Assembly (NCBI GenBank): GCA_002429045.1
Contig: DIYM01000106.1
Location: 1,668-38,479 of the forward strand
Source: Phycisphaerales bacterium UBA6054
GTDB lineage: Bacteria; Planctomycetota; Phycisphaerae; Phycisphaerales; UBA1924
Direction: 5' to 3'
Length of the DNA: 36,812 bases
Shown: piece after piece, positions 18,535 through 26,806 of the stretch
Numbering within the stretch: position 1 is the stretch's first letter
Layout: the number at the start of each line of letters is the position of its first letter
The notes under the pieces: model-generated
Databases searched by the model: none
The model's input: only the letters and a program-made list of their open reading frames with translations
What the model was told of the DNA's origin: nothing
Made by a program: the position numbers and the translations under genes

Positions 18535-18562
18535 TCGGATCTGGCCTTCTTGCGGTGGTTGC

Positions 18563-19000
18563 TCAGATGCCCGCGCGCTTGATGGTCTGGGCGAGGCGGA
18601 GCTTTTCTTTGGCGGCGTTGCGTTCGTGGGTGATGCGGTCCATGGCGACACCGCGGTCGGGGGCGTCTTCGGGGACCTGGCGGGCCTCGGCTTCGGCGAG
18701 TTCTGCCCGCGCGTCCTGCTCGACGAGTTCCTCGGCCGGGGTGGCTTTCTCGGCGAGGATGGTCAGCTCGCCGTCGCCCATCTTGAGGAAGCCCTGGTCG
18801 ATGAAGAAGTGGCGGGAGCCGGAGCCCTTGTCGGCGGGGAAGTCCAGGCGGAGCTCGCCCATGCCCAGGCGTGCGACGATCGGGGCGCGGCCGGGCTCGA
18901 AGCCGATGAGCCCGTCCCAGGCGGGAACGTTGGCGTAGGTGACCTCCTCGGAGAGGAGTTCGGCGTTGGGGGTGACGAGGCGGCAGTTGAAGGTGGGCAT
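18563..19000 (-). CDS. atpC: F-type ATP synthase epsilon subunit
   Basis: Central-stalk subunit epsilon of F1Fo ATP synthase, 145 residues. The N-terminal beta-sandwich shows FNCRLVTPNAELLSEEV, VPAWDGLIGFEPGRAP and ILAEKATPAEEL; the two-helix C-terminal domain that can inhibit ATP hydrolysis covers about 95-145. I start at the ATG at 19000, where the family sequence begins (MPTFNCRLVTP), not at the longer frame. No other ATP synthase subunit is encoded in the window, although atpC normally sits beside atpD. It lies between the MqnD-like gene (70 bases upstream) and cls. Confidence 0.92.
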   Translation of the reverse strand: MPTFNCRLVTPNAELLSEEVTYANVPAWDGLIGFEPGRAPIVARLGMGELRLDFPADKGSGSRHFFIDQGFLKMGDGELTILAEKATPAEELVEQDARAELAEAEARQVPEDAPDRGVAMDRITHERNAAKEKLRLAQTIKRAGI

Positions 19001-19070
19001 GTGCGGGGGTCTCCGGCTGTGGATCGATCGGTCGGGATGATAGGCCCCGGACGGGCGATTCAATGCGTGA

Positions 19071-19964
19071 TCACCGGATGTCCAGCGGGGGGATCGTCTC
19101 GATGAGCCCGGCGTGTTTGGCCCGCTCGTAGAGGGTTTCGAGGGCGTTCTTGCCCCGCTCGCCCATGTCGACGGTCATGGGGCTGACGTACATGTCGAGG
19201 TATTGGTCGAGCAGTGCGTCGTCTTGCCATTCGGGTTTGGAGCCGGGCGCTCGGCGGAGGAAGGCTTTGGAGGCGTCCCGCTCCCGGGCCGCGATGGCGA
19301 CCGACTCGGCGAGCATGCCGGCGAGGCGGTCGACCTCGGGCAGATCACGACGGATGACGTTGAGGCCCAGCGGCAGGGGCAGGCTGGTTTGGGAGCCCCA
19401 CCACTGGCCCATGTCGGCGATCGCGCGGAGGCCCTGGTCGCGGAGGGTGAGCTGGGCCTCGTGGATGAGCAGGCCGGCGTCGGCCTCGCCGTTGGCGACG
19501 GCGCCGGGGATATCGGAGAAGAGCATCTCCTCGACGCGGATGTCCGGGCAGGCGAGTCGGAGAGTGAGGTAGGCGGTGGTGTTGAGACCGGGGATGGCGA
19601 CGAGATCCCCGGCGAGGTCCTCGAAGGTGTTGATCGCGGAGTCGGCGGGGACCACGAGCTTGGGGCCGTAGTGCTCGCCGAAGGAGGCGCCGGCTCGGGT
19701 GATGGCGTACCGGTCGGCGATGAGCGGGTAGGCGGCCGCGGAGACGGCGGTGATGTCGTAGACGCCGGCCGAGGGATCGACGGCGAGCTTGTTGAGTTCC
19801 TCGACATCGCGCGCGGTGAGATCGAAGCCGATCGCGCCGGTGTCGATCTGCGGTTCGGAGAAAGCCCCGGCGTCTGGGTGGCGTTGGCCGATCAGGGGCC
19901 ACCACATGACCAGGTCGTCGGCGTCGGGGGAGTGGGCGAGGGTGATTGCTTTGGTCGGGAGCAT
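19071..19964 (-). CDS. mqnD: MqnD-like menaquinone biosynthesis protein (futalosine pathway)
   Basis: Periplasmic-binding-protein fold enzyme of 297 residues, related to MqnD (1,4-dihydroxy-6-naphthoate synthase) and MqnA of the futalosine route to menaquinone. Visible family features are the opening AHSPDADDLVMWWPL, the ARDVEELNKLA segment, DITAVSAAAYPLIADRY, and DAGLLIHEAQLTL. MqnD and MqnA are hard to separate by eye; the length and DVEELN favour MqnD. It heads a minus-strand group with atpC and cls, which would link quinone, ATP synthase and membrane-lipid functions. No other mqn gene is in the window. Confidence 0.78.
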   Translation of the reverse strand: MLPTKAITLAHSPDADDLVMWWPLIGQRHPDAGAFSEPQIDTGAIGFDLTARDVEELNKLAVDPSAGVYDITAVSAAAYPLIADRYAITRAGASFGEHYGPKLVVPADSAINTFEDLAGDLVAIPGLNTTAYLTLRLACPDIRVEEMLFSDIPGAVANGEADAGLLIHEAQLTLRDQGLRAIADMGQWWGSQTSLPLPLGLNVIRRDLPEVDRLAGMLAESVAIAARERDASKAFLRRAPGSKPEWQDDALLDQYLDMYVSPMTVDMGERGKNALETLYERAKHAGLIETIPPLDIR

Positions 19965-20055
19965 CTGCGGACGATATGCGTCTGCCTGCGTGTCTGCGGC
20001 GAACGATGAGGACCGAGGGCGGCGCCAGGCCGCCCGGATCTGGAAGGAGCATCGG

Positions 20056-20766
20056 ATGAGCGACGGCAGGGTGGCGATCGTGACGGGGGCGGGCTCGGGC
20101 GTGGGACGCCGCGTCGCGGAGATGCTGGCGGGATCCGGCTACCGGGTTGTGCTGGTCGGGCGGACCGAAGCGACGCTGCACGAGACGGGGGAGCGCCTCG
20201 GTGTCGAGGGCGTCGCGTGGGTGGCGGTGGGCGCCGATGTGACCGACAACGCGGACCGGGCCCGGATCGTTGAGGAGACGAAGTCGGCGTTCGGGCGGAT
20301 CGACGCGGTGGTGAACAACGCGGGCAAGGCGGGGCTGATCAAGATCCAGGACGCGTCGATCGATGACATCCGTGATCAGTTCGAGGTCAACGCGATCGGG
20401 CCGATCGATCTGGCGGCGCGGTGCATCCGCGAGATGCCCAAGGGGGAGGGCGGGGCGGTGGTGTTCACGTCCTCCATGTCGACGAAGGACCCGTTCCCGG
20501 GCCTGGGCGTGTACGGGTGCGCCAAGTCGGCGTTGAACGCGGCGTGCCGGGCGATCACGAACGACGGGCCTCGGTCGAAGGTGCGGGCGTACGCGGTCGC
20601 GCCGGGAGCGATCGAGACGGGGATGCTGCGGGCGATGTGGAACGAGAAGGTCTTGCCGAGCGACAAGACGCTGGCGCCCGAAACGGTGGCGCAGGCGATC
20701 GTCGATTGCGTGACGGGCGAGACGGACGCCGAGCCCGGGCAGACGGTGTTCATGCCGTCGCACTGA
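20056..20766 (+). CDS. Short-chain dehydrogenase/reductase
   Basis: NAD(P)-dependent oxidoreductase of 236 residues, classical SDR. Cofactor motif TGAGSGVG is at 10-17, NNAG near 87-90 and Asn112 in VNAIG. The catalytic triad is Ser140 region (FTSSMS), Tyr153 and Lys157 (YGCAK). PGAIETGM follows the active site as usual. AAGGAG six bases before the ATG at 20056 fixes the start. The substrate is unknown. It is divergent from the MqnD-like gene and ends at a strong hairpin shared with the convergent PEP-CTERM-like gene. Confidence 0.93.
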   Translation: MSDGRVAIVTGAGSGVGRRVAEMLAGSGYRVVLVGRTEATLHETGERLGVEGVAWVAVGADVTDNADRARIVEETKSAFGRIDAVVNNAGKAGLIKIQDASIDDIRDQFEVNAIGPIDLAARCIREMPKGEGGAVVFTSSMSTKDPFPGLGVYGCAKSALNAACRAITNDGPRSKVRAYAVAPGAIETGMLRAMWNEKVLPSDKTLAPETVAQAIVDCVTGETDAEPGQTVFMPSH

Positions 20767-20831
20767 ACCGGGGGCTCGGGCGGGCGTTCGGGCTCACGGT
20801 GCGGGGCGTTGCCGTGCTCGCGTGATACAAA

Positions 20832-20863
20832 GACCGCACCCGATCAGGTGATCGGGTGCGGTC
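20832..20863. terminator. Bidirectional terminator hairpin
   Basis: Perfect 15-bp inverted repeat (20832-20846 with 20849-20863; stem starts GACCGCACCCGATCA) and a two-base centre. It lies between two convergent genes, 66 bases after the SDR stop and 56 bases after the minus-strand stop. T-runs are short (CTT on plus, TTT on minus). Confidence 0.75.
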
Positions 20864-20918
20864 GTGCCTTATGTGTGGCCCGAGGGAGTCTCCGCGGGAA
20901 CCACCGAGCGTGTGCGGT

Positions 20919-21509
20919 TCAGCGGCGACGTCGTGAAGCGAGCAGCCCGACCATGCCGAGTGCCGAGAGCCCGGCGGGCGAGGGGACCGGCGCGTAGTAG
21001 AGATTGCTGATGGCCGCGAACTCGGTCCCGGCACCCGCGTTGGTCACGGTGAGGGTCGCCCCTGCGAACGAGCCGCCGTTGGCGAAGCCGAGGAACTCGA
21101 AGTTGGCCGCGGGGAGCGAGTCCTCGACGTTGAACGACTGCCCGTCGATGGTCACGGTGAGGCCGTTCGAGACGAACGAGTTGAGCCAATCGGCCCCGAA
21201 CCCGGTGATGTCCTCGTCGAACGTCCAGGTGATGGACTGGAGTTCTTCGCCGAGGGTGAAGACGAAGTTCGATGCGCCGTTGATGGCGGCACCGCCGGTG
21301 CCGGTGCCTTCGAGCGTCACGGTGTAGCCATCGAAGAAGTCGTTCTCTCCGAGGTTGAGATCGACTGCGCCGTAGGAGGTGAAGTCGTCCATGATCGAGG
21401 GCCCGGCGGCGGCCTCCCAAGCCCCGAAATCGGTGAACGGATCGAGGGCCGAAGCGGTCTGAGCGACTGAGGCGATTGCCGCGGCGGTCACGATGTAGCG
21501 TGTGTCCAT
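20919..21509 (-). CDS. Small secreted PEP-CTERM-like protein
   Basis: Exported protein of 196 residues. The signal peptide is MDTRYIVTAAAIASVAQTAS, cut near ASA-LDP. A beta-rich body follows (YTVTLEGTGTGGAAI, ITWTFDEDITGFGADWL, NFEFLGFANGGSFAGATLTV), similar to the jelly-roll bodies of many PEP-CTERM proteins. The tail is VPSPAG, then LSALGMVGLLA, then SRRRR. I start at the ATG at 21509, preceded by GGGATGAC; the longer frame from 21623 adds a Pro/Arg-rich, non-signal stretch. The cargo function is unknown. Confidence 0.8.
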   Translation of the reverse strand: MDTRYIVTAAAIASVAQTASALDPFTDFGAWEAAAGPSIMDDFTSYGAVDLNLGENDFFDGYTVTLEGTGTGGAAINGASNFVFTLGEELQSITWTFDEDITGFGADWLNSFVSNGLTVTIDGQSFNVEDSLPAANFEFLGFANGGSFAGATLTVTNAGAGTEFAAISNLYYAPVPSPAGLSALGMVGLLASRRRR

Positions 21510-21620
21510 GTCATCCCTTTCTCTGTTTCTCTCTGGTTCTCTCTGTCTGGCCCGCGGGCCCAGGCTTGTGCCTGTTCTCGCCGCTCGTGGGCGAGGCGGC
21601 AGGGGCGTACACCCCCCCTG

Positions 21621-21633
21621 CACTAAGTTAGTG
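21621..21633. promoter_or_regulatory. 13-bp palindrome upstream of the PEP-CTERM-like gene
   Basis: Perfect palindrome CACTAA-G-TTAGTG in an AT-richer patch, 112-124 bases before the ATG at 21509. A TTGCAA lies just beyond it in the minus direction. It could be an operator or promoter part. A polypyrimidine stretch of CTCTCTGG/TCTCTCTG repeats (about 21516-21548) lies between it and the start codon. Confidence 0.3.
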
Positions 21634-21772
21634 ATTGATGCCTCTATTGCAAGCGTTGGGCAGGGAACTGACTCACCCGGGATGGGGTTTTAACATGACG
21701 CCCGCGTGTTCCTGGGCGTTCTCTGCCGCCTGGGGCTCGGGTTTCTGGGCAAGCCGGGCACGAACGGCGGGC

Positions 21773-23389
21773 TCACACCCGGGCGTTGAGCCAGCGGCCG
21801 CGCAGGAAGTAGCCCGTGAAGAGGGCGCCCCGGACGATCAGTTCCGCGCACATGCCGATCCAGAGCCCGGCGAGCGATGGGTCCCACGGGGCCGGGTTTT
21901 TGATGGTGCCGTTTCCGAGCCAGTCGGGGATCGCGATGTCCACTCCGGACGCGAAGTAGGCGAAGGGCAGGCGGACCGCGTAGGTGGTCACCCAGGTGAG
22001 GACCATGATGGCGTGGACGTCGCCGGCGCCGCGCATGGCGCTGCGGAGGCAGATGCCGAAGGCGAAGGGGAGCTGGATCACGCCGCAGATGATGAGCAGG
22101 TTGGGGACCTGCTCGAGGTGTGCGGGCTGCTGCGAGAGTGCGCCGGTGATGGCGTGCGGGAAGACGATCATGATGATCCCGAGGGAGGTCATGATCGACG
22201 CGGCGACCGTGGTGCAGACGAGCACGGCCCGCTTGGCGAGATCGGGGCGTCTGGCCCCGATGTACTGGCCCGCGAGTGTCGCGGCGGCGGTGCCCATCGC
22301 GAACCCGGGGAGGAAGCTGAACGCCTCGATGCGGATGGCGATCATGTGGGAGCCGAGCAGGCCGTCCGAGTCGTTGGAGAGCGTGATCTGTCCGACGAAG
22401 AAGATGATGATGAAGTTGCCGAACCACATGCCGAACGTCTCGATGAAGTTCGGGACGCCGAGGCGGACGATGCGTCGGATGGTGTGCCAGTGCGGGCGCA
22501 TGCGTCGGAGGCGGAGGCGGATGGACCAGTCGCCCGAGGCGGCGCGGAGCATGATGACGAGCATGCCGGCGAGGTCGCCCACGACGGTGCCGACGGCGAT
22601 GCCGGTGACGCCCATGTCCATGCTGTATGGCGGGGCGTGCCCGAAGAGTTCCGCGCCCGAGGCGACCCAGGAGACCGCGATGTTGACGACGTTGCGGACG
22701 GTCATCGCGATGAGCGGCGAGACCGAATCGCCGGCGCCGCGTGAGCAGGCGATGAGCCCGAACAGCAGCGTGGCGGCGGGCGTGCCCAGCGCGATGATCT
22801 GCATGTAATCGCGGAAGTAGCCCGAGGCGGCGTCGGACATGTTGAGGGCGCCGGTCATGAGCGGGGCCGCGAACCAGACCAGGGTGCCGACCGAGACGCC
22901 CGCGACGAGGGCGAGGGTGGTCGTCTGGCCGAGGATGGCGCCGGCGACGGCGAGCCGGGACTTGCCGACGGACCGGGCGATCAGCGCGGTCGCGCCGATG
23001 CCCAGTGCCATGATGACCAGCCCGATGAGCCACATGATGTACGACGCGCCCCCGATGGCGTCGGCGGCGGCCTCTCCGTCCTCGAGCCCGGCGGAGAGGG
23101 CGGTGTCGACGAGCCCGACGAGGGAGTTGAGGAAGGACTCGGTCAGGACGGGCCACGAGAGCGTGACGATCGCGCCGGTCATGGTCAGGCCCTTGAGCCT
23201 GCCGGACCGGAACCTGTTGTCGTCTGTGAGCGTCGGCCCGCGCGGTGTGTGGTCGGGCGGGCCGGGCACGGGCGCGCCCGTCGGGACGACGGCGAGCTCT
23301 TCCTGGTCGGGGTCGGCGCAGGGCAGCTCGGACTCGGCGGCGGGTCTGGGATCGGTGTCCTCGGGATGCTCGGGCGGGTCGGTGGGCAT
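21773..23389 (-). CDS. MATE family efflux transporter
   Basis: Inner-membrane multidrug/cation antiporter of the MATE family, 538 residues, with about twelve membrane helices in two halves. Marks include TLSWPVLTESFLNSLVGLVDTAL, ACSRGAGDSVSPLIAM, GVPNFIETFGMWFGNF, GTAAATLAGQYIGARRPDLA and RSAMRGAGDVHAIM. Relatives are about 450 residues; the difference is a Pro/Asp/Glu-rich, probably disordered N-terminal extension of about 65 residues that would face the cytosol. An internal start would remove it, but none with a clear ribosome site is seen. Exported compounds are unknown. Confidence 0.92.
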   Translation of the reverse strand: MPTDPPEHPEDTDPRPAAESELPCADPDQEELAVVPTGAPVPGPPDHTPRGPTLTDDNRFRSGRLKGLTMTGAIVTLSWPVLTESFLNSLVGLVDTALSAGLEDGEAAADAIGGASYIMWLIGLVIMALGIGATALIARSVGKSRLAVAGAILGQTTTLALVAGVSVGTLVWFAAPLMTGALNMSDAASGYFRDYMQIIALGTPAATLLFGLIACSRGAGDSVSPLIAMTVRNVVNIAVSWVASGAELFGHAPPYSMDMGVTGIAVGTVVGDLAGMLVIMLRAASGDWSIRLRLRRMRPHWHTIRRIVRLGVPNFIETFGMWFGNFIIIFFVGQITLSNDSDGLLGSHMIAIRIEAFSFLPGFAMGTAAATLAGQYIGARRPDLAKRAVLVCTTVAASIMTSLGIIMIVFPHAITGALSQQPAHLEQVPNLLIICGVIQLPFAFGICLRSAMRGAGDVHAIMVLTWVTTYAVRLPFAYFASGVDIAIPDWLGNGTIKNPAPWDPSLAGLWIGMCAELIVRGALFTGYFLRGRWLNARV

Positions 23390-23501
23390 GGGTCTCGCGG
23401 GGAAACGGGATGGTAGGAGGCCGCGGTGAGTGCTAGGGTTCTCCCCGCGTTGTTGCGCGGATGCTCGTATCTGATCGTTGGGAAGCTTCGGAGGGAAACG
23501 G

Positions 23502-24356
23502 ATGCACGGTATGGAACGCGTTGGTGTGATCGGGTCTGGTCAGATGGGCGGCGGGATCGCCCAGGTCGCCGGGGTGAGCGGGTTCGACACCGTGGTGTTC
23601 GATGTCAACGCCAGCGCGTTGGACAAGTGCAAGGGGCTGCACCAGAAGCTGCTGGCCCGCGCGGTCGAGAAGGGGCGGATGAGCCAGGACGACGCCGACG
23701 CCGCACGGAAACGGATCGCGTACACCGACGAGCTCGGGGCGCTGCGGGACTCGGACATCGTGATCGAGGCGGTCGTCGAGCGGGCGGACGTCAAGAAGGA
23801 CCTCTTCAAGGACCTGAGCAGTGTCCTGAGCGAGACCGCGGTCTTCGCCAGCAACACGTCGTCGATCTCGATCACGGACCTGGCGACCAGCGTTGGGGAC
23901 CGGGCGGACCGGTTCATCGGGATGCACTTCTTCAACCCGGTGCCGGTGATGAAGCTGGTCGAGGTGATCAACGGGCTGGCGACGAGCCGGGAGACCACCG
24001 ATCGGGTGCTGTCGCTGTCCGAGGCGATGGGCAAGACGGCGGTGCCGGCCAACGACCGGGCCGGGTTCGTCTCGAACCGGATCCTCATGCCGATGATCAA
24101 CGAGGCGTTCTACACGTGGATGGAGGGCGTGGCCGAGCCGGAGCACATCGACGAGATCATGAAGCTCGGGATGGCGCACCCGATGGGGCCGCTGCGGTTG
24201 GCGGACTTCATCGGGCTGGACACGTGCGTGCACATCATGGACGTGATGGCCGAGGGGCTGAACAACCCGCGGTACCGCGCGTGCCCGCTGCTGAAGCAGC
24301 TGGTGACGGCCGGGCGGCTCGGGGACAAGACCAAGCACGGGGTCTTCAAGTACTGA
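23502..24356 (+). CDS. 3-hydroxyacyl-CoA (3-hydroxybutyryl-CoA) dehydrogenase
   Basis: Single-function enzyme of 284 residues that oxidises 3-hydroxyacyl-CoA to 3-ketoacyl-CoA with NAD, or runs in reverse. The NAD motif GSGQMG is at 11-16, with Asp34 ending the second strand (VVFDVNAS). Ser117-Asn118 (SNTSS) and catalytic His142 (MHFFNPVPVM) are present, and the C-terminal domain has RILMPMINEAF and HPMGPLRLADFIGLD. GGAGGG six bases before the ATG at 23502 fixes the start. The short length without a crotonase domain fits Hbd/PaaH-type enzymes. It could process butyryl-CoA-derived intermediates made by the mutase system. Confidence 0.94.
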   Translation: MHGMERVGVIGSGQMGGGIAQVAGVSGFDTVVFDVNASALDKCKGLHQKLLARAVEKGRMSQDDADAARKRIAYTDELGALRDSDIVIEAVVERADVKKDLFKDLSSVLSETAVFASNTSSISITDLATSVGDRADRFIGMHFFNPVPVMKLVEVINGLATSRETTDRVLSLSEAMGKTAVPANDRAGFVSNRILMPMINEAFYTWMEGVAEPEHIDEIMKLGMAHPMGPLRLADFIGLDTCVHIMDVMAEGLNNPRYRACPLLKQLVTAGRLGDKTKHGVFKY

Positions 24357-24388
24357 GGGATCAGGAATCAGGGATATGCCATCAGGGA

Positions 24389-24414
24389 GGTCGGGCAGAG
24401 CCCGGCCTTCTTTA
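24389..24414 (+). terminator. Terminator after the hydroxyacyl-CoA dehydrogenase gene
   Basis: 8-bp stem GGTCGGGC (24389-24396) with GCCCGGCC (24400-24407), one G-T pair, loop AGA, then TTCTTTA. The tail overlaps the stop codon of the convergent maf gene. Confidence 0.65.
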
Positions 24415-25095
24415 TGCGCGGAGGGCGGCGAGGTTGTTTGCTGCTTCGCGCGTTCGGTCGACCGGCAAACCCATGATCGAGTCCATGGCGCCCCCGAACC
24501 CGATCGGCCAGCCGGCTTCGAGGCGTTCGGCGATGTTGTACGCGCCGGCTTTGCCCCGCCATCGGCCGGTCTGGGTGTAGTCGGCGATCTGCTCGTCGGT
24601 GATCTCCCCCACTGTCACGACGGATCGATCGACGAAGACCGAGCGTCTGTTGGTGGCGGTGCAGATCAGGGCGACGCCGGTGAGGACGTCGTGCGTGGCG
24701 TTCGCCATCGCTCGGATCATGCGGCGGGCGTCGCGCTCGTCGGCCGGCTGGCCCAGGATCTGGCCCTCGTTCACGCAGACGGTATCGGCACCGAGGACGA
24801 TGGTGCCGGGTTCGAGGCCGGATCGGCGTGCGGTGGCCGCGGCTTTGAGCAGCGCGAGGGCCATGACCCATTCGGAGGGCGTGCAGCGGTCTCCGGGCGT
24901 GAGGCGCCCGTCGTCGATGCCGCTGGGGCGGACGTCGTGGGCGATGCCGGCTTCGGTGAGCAGCTGGCGTCGGCGCGGGGACTGGCTGGCGAGGGTGAGG
25001 TGCACGGGGTTATCGGTGGGATCGGGTTCGAGCTGTGCCGGGTCGGGAGGGATTCCGGGCGTTTTCGTCCGTGGTTTCGTTGCCTTCGATCGCAT
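24412..25095 (-). CDS. maf: Maf-like nucleoside triphosphate pyrophosphatase
   Basis: House-cleaning enzyme of the Maf/HAM1 superfamily that removes non-standard or modified NTPs. Family motifs are ASQSPRRRQLL (36-46), the acid in GIDDG, VLGADTVC, and GKAGAYNIAER. The end, SIMGLPVDRTREA, replaces the common NVVGLP but is still recognisable. The 227-residue product carries a Pro-rich N-terminal extension of about 30 residues; a GTG at 25005, immediately before HLTLASQSP, is an alternative start. It is divergent from the 25177 gene. Confidence 0.9.
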   Translation of the reverse strand: MRSKATKPRTKTPGIPPDPAQLEPDPTDNPVHLTLASQSPRRRQLLTEAGIAHDVRPSGIDDGRLTPGDRCTPSEWVMALALLKAAATARRSGLEPGTIVLGADTVCVNEGQILGQPADERDARRMIRAMANATHDVLTGVALICTATNRRSVFVDRSVVTVGEITDEQIADYTQTGRWRGKAGAYNIAERLEAGWPIGFGGAMDSIMGLPVDRTREAANNLAALRA

Positions 25096-25176
25096 TGATT
25101 GCGAGGGCGCGGGTCACGCTGCATGTTCAAACCGAGAACTCGCTGGTGAGTTCAGAACGCAAGAAAGGAGGCGGTC

Positions 25177-25611
25177 ATGAAACAGAAACCGATGATAGCT
25201 CGCGCTGTGATCAGGCGTAAACCAATGCAGGGTGCGGCGGTGCTCATGAGCGCCTCCATGTTCGCCTTCGGGATGCTCGCCGGCGCCGGAGCGATGCGGA
25301 TGCAGTCCGATCCGCCGCCGAAGCCGACCCCGCGTGCTTCTGCTCAGCCGGTCCGTGCGGCGTTCGAGCCGATCGATCCGTTCGAAGGGGCCGGCTCGAT
25401 CCGCATTGATCGTTCGAGTTTCTGCAGGCAGGTCGCGACCGAGGCGCTGCTGTCCATGAAGCCCGAGTTCATGGCCAGGTCGATCCGGATCCACCGGAAC
25501 AACCAGCGTCGCGGCGAGGTGCTCGAGCAGTTCGCCGAGACGATGGGGCTGGCGATCGAGCGTGTTTGGTGCGGAGAGACATCGCCGCAGCAGAACGCCG
25601 CGAGCGAGTGA
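25177..25611 (+). CDS. Small membrane-anchored protein of unknown function
   Basis: Not recognised. The product is 144 residues with a basic N-terminus (MKQKPMIARAVIRRKPM), one hydrophobic segment (about 18-40, AAVLMSASMFAFGMLAGAGA), a Pro-rich linker (DPPPKPTPRASAQP) and a helical C-terminal part with two Cys (SFCRQVA, RVWCGE). GGAGG five bases before the ATG is a strong ribosome site, so it is very likely expressed. The layout suggests a bitopic inner-membrane or exported protein. A terminator follows directly. Confidence 0.7.
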   Translation: MKQKPMIARAVIRRKPMQGAAVLMSASMFAFGMLAGAGAMRMQSDPPPKPTPRASAQPVRAAFEPIDPFEGAGSIRIDRSSFCRQVATEALLSMKPEFMARSIRIHRNNQRRGEVLEQFAETMGLAIERVWCGETSPQQNAASE

Positions 25612-25635
25612 ACGCCCGAGCCCGTGTCTGCCCTG

Positions 25636-25671
25636 GCCCCTGCCGGCTTCCGATGGTCGGCGGGGGCTTTT
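25636..25671 (+). terminator. Terminator after the small membrane protein gene
   Basis: 12-pair stem GCCCCTGCCGGC (25636-25647) with GTCGGCGGGGGC (25656-25667), two G-T pairs, loop of eight, then TTTTA. The tail overlaps the stop codon of the convergent HD-domain gene. Confidence 0.75.
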
Positions 25672-26665
25672 ACTCTTTCAGCGGGTCGGGCTTGAAGATC
25701 TTGGTGCCGATGGCCCAGTTGCGTTCGGTGAAGTTGCCGCCCAGGTCGGCGACGGCCTGGTCGGGCCGGGCGGCGTCGAGGGTCAGGACGGTCTTGGCGT
25801 CGAGGTTGTCGATCAGGCTGACCATGACGGCCTCGGGCGAGGACGGGATCTTGCAGGCCCCGAACTCGGGCTTCTCGTGGTGGGAGATGATGATGTGCTG
25901 GAGGACGGTGAGCACGCCGGCGGGCAGGCGTACGCCCTGCTCGCGCATGGTCTGGTGGGCCTTGTCGTGGAGCATGATGGCGCCCTCGACGAGGTGCCCG
26001 ATCAGTTCGCCGCGGTCGGAGTAGCCGAACGAGCGGTCGTAGACGAGCTCGCGGGTCTTGCCGAGGTCGTGGAGGAACAGGCCCATGAGGACGATGTCGC
26101 GGTTGACGCGGGGGTAGAGCGGGCAGATCTTGTCGGCGATCTGCATGAGGGTGAGGGTGTGCTCGAGAAGCCCCCCGAGGTAGGCGTGGTGGAGCTTGGC
26201 CGCCGCCGGGGCGGTGCGGAAGGCGTCCATCAGGTGCTCGTCTTCGAGGTAGGTCTTGGCGAGCGCCTGCATGGCGGGGTGCTCGAGGGTGGCGAGCAGC
26301 GCCTGGACATCGTCGAACATCGCCTGGGGGTCACGCTTGGACGCCGGGATCAGTTCTCGGAGTTGTTCGGGGGTGGGATCGACGGGGTCGATGCGATGGA
26401 TGATGATCTGCAGTTCGCCCTGATACGCCTGGGTCTCGCCCTCGATATGGACGAAGGGCTCGGGCGCGATGCGGGAGAAGGTCGGCTCGTCGCATGACCA
26501 CATCCGGGCGGGCGCCGAGCCGGACTGGTCCCCGATGAGGCAGCGGAGGTAGGGCTTGCCCTTCTGGGTGGTGCCGAGTTGGGGGTTGGTGATGGAGAAG
26601 AGTCCCTCGATGCGCTCGTTGGGGGTCATCTGGGCGAGGGGCTTGCGTTGGGCGGTGGGAGTCAT
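25670..26665 (-). CDS. YhaM-like OB-fold plus HD-domain 3'-5' exonuclease
   Basis: Cytosolic protein of 331 residues. An OB-fold nucleic-acid-binding domain (about 15-95, QKGKPYLRCLIGDQSGSAPA) precedes an HD-type metal phosphohydrolase domain. HD ligands are visible: His in LLEHT (169), His199-Asp200 in LFLHDLGKT, the ISHHEKPEFG pair near 261-263, and Asp286 in SLIDNLDAK, a signature of the YhaM family. YhaM-type proteins degrade RNA or DNA from the 3' end. I start at the ATG at 26665; the frame stays open far upstream only because of GC-rich antisense sequence opposite lptD. It is divergent from lptD by about 140 bases. Confidence 0.88.
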   Translation of the reverse strand: MTPTAQRKPLAQMTPNERIEGLFSITNPQLGTTQKGKPYLRCLIGDQSGSAPARMWSCDEPTFSRIAPEPFVHIEGETQAYQGELQIIIHRIDPVDPTPEQLRELIPASKRDPQAMFDDVQALLATLEHPAMQALAKTYLEDEHLMDAFRTAPAAAKLHHAYLGGLLEHTLTLMQIADKICPLYPRVNRDIVLMGLFLHDLGKTRELVYDRSFGYSDRGELIGHLVEGAIMLHDKAHQTMREQGVRLPAGVLTVLQHIIISHHEKPEFGACKIPSSPEAVMVSLIDNLDAKTVLTLDAARPDQAVADLGGNFTERNWAIGTKIFKPDPLKE

Positions 26666-26806
26666 GGGGGAGGATAGGGTGTCGGGGTGGTGCCCGGTCG
26701 GATCGCGGCGGTTGTGTTTCGGCGGGAGGGCGCGTACCTTGTGGGGCGTGGATCCCATCGCCGGTGGAGGGATCTGACGAGCCAGGAAACGCCGCAGGAT
26801 GCGATT

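Noticed and set aside
19018..19026. DnaA-box-like TGTGGATCG
   Set aside because: It is a single imperfect match more than 6 kb from the skew switch, with no cluster and no AT-rich unwinding region.
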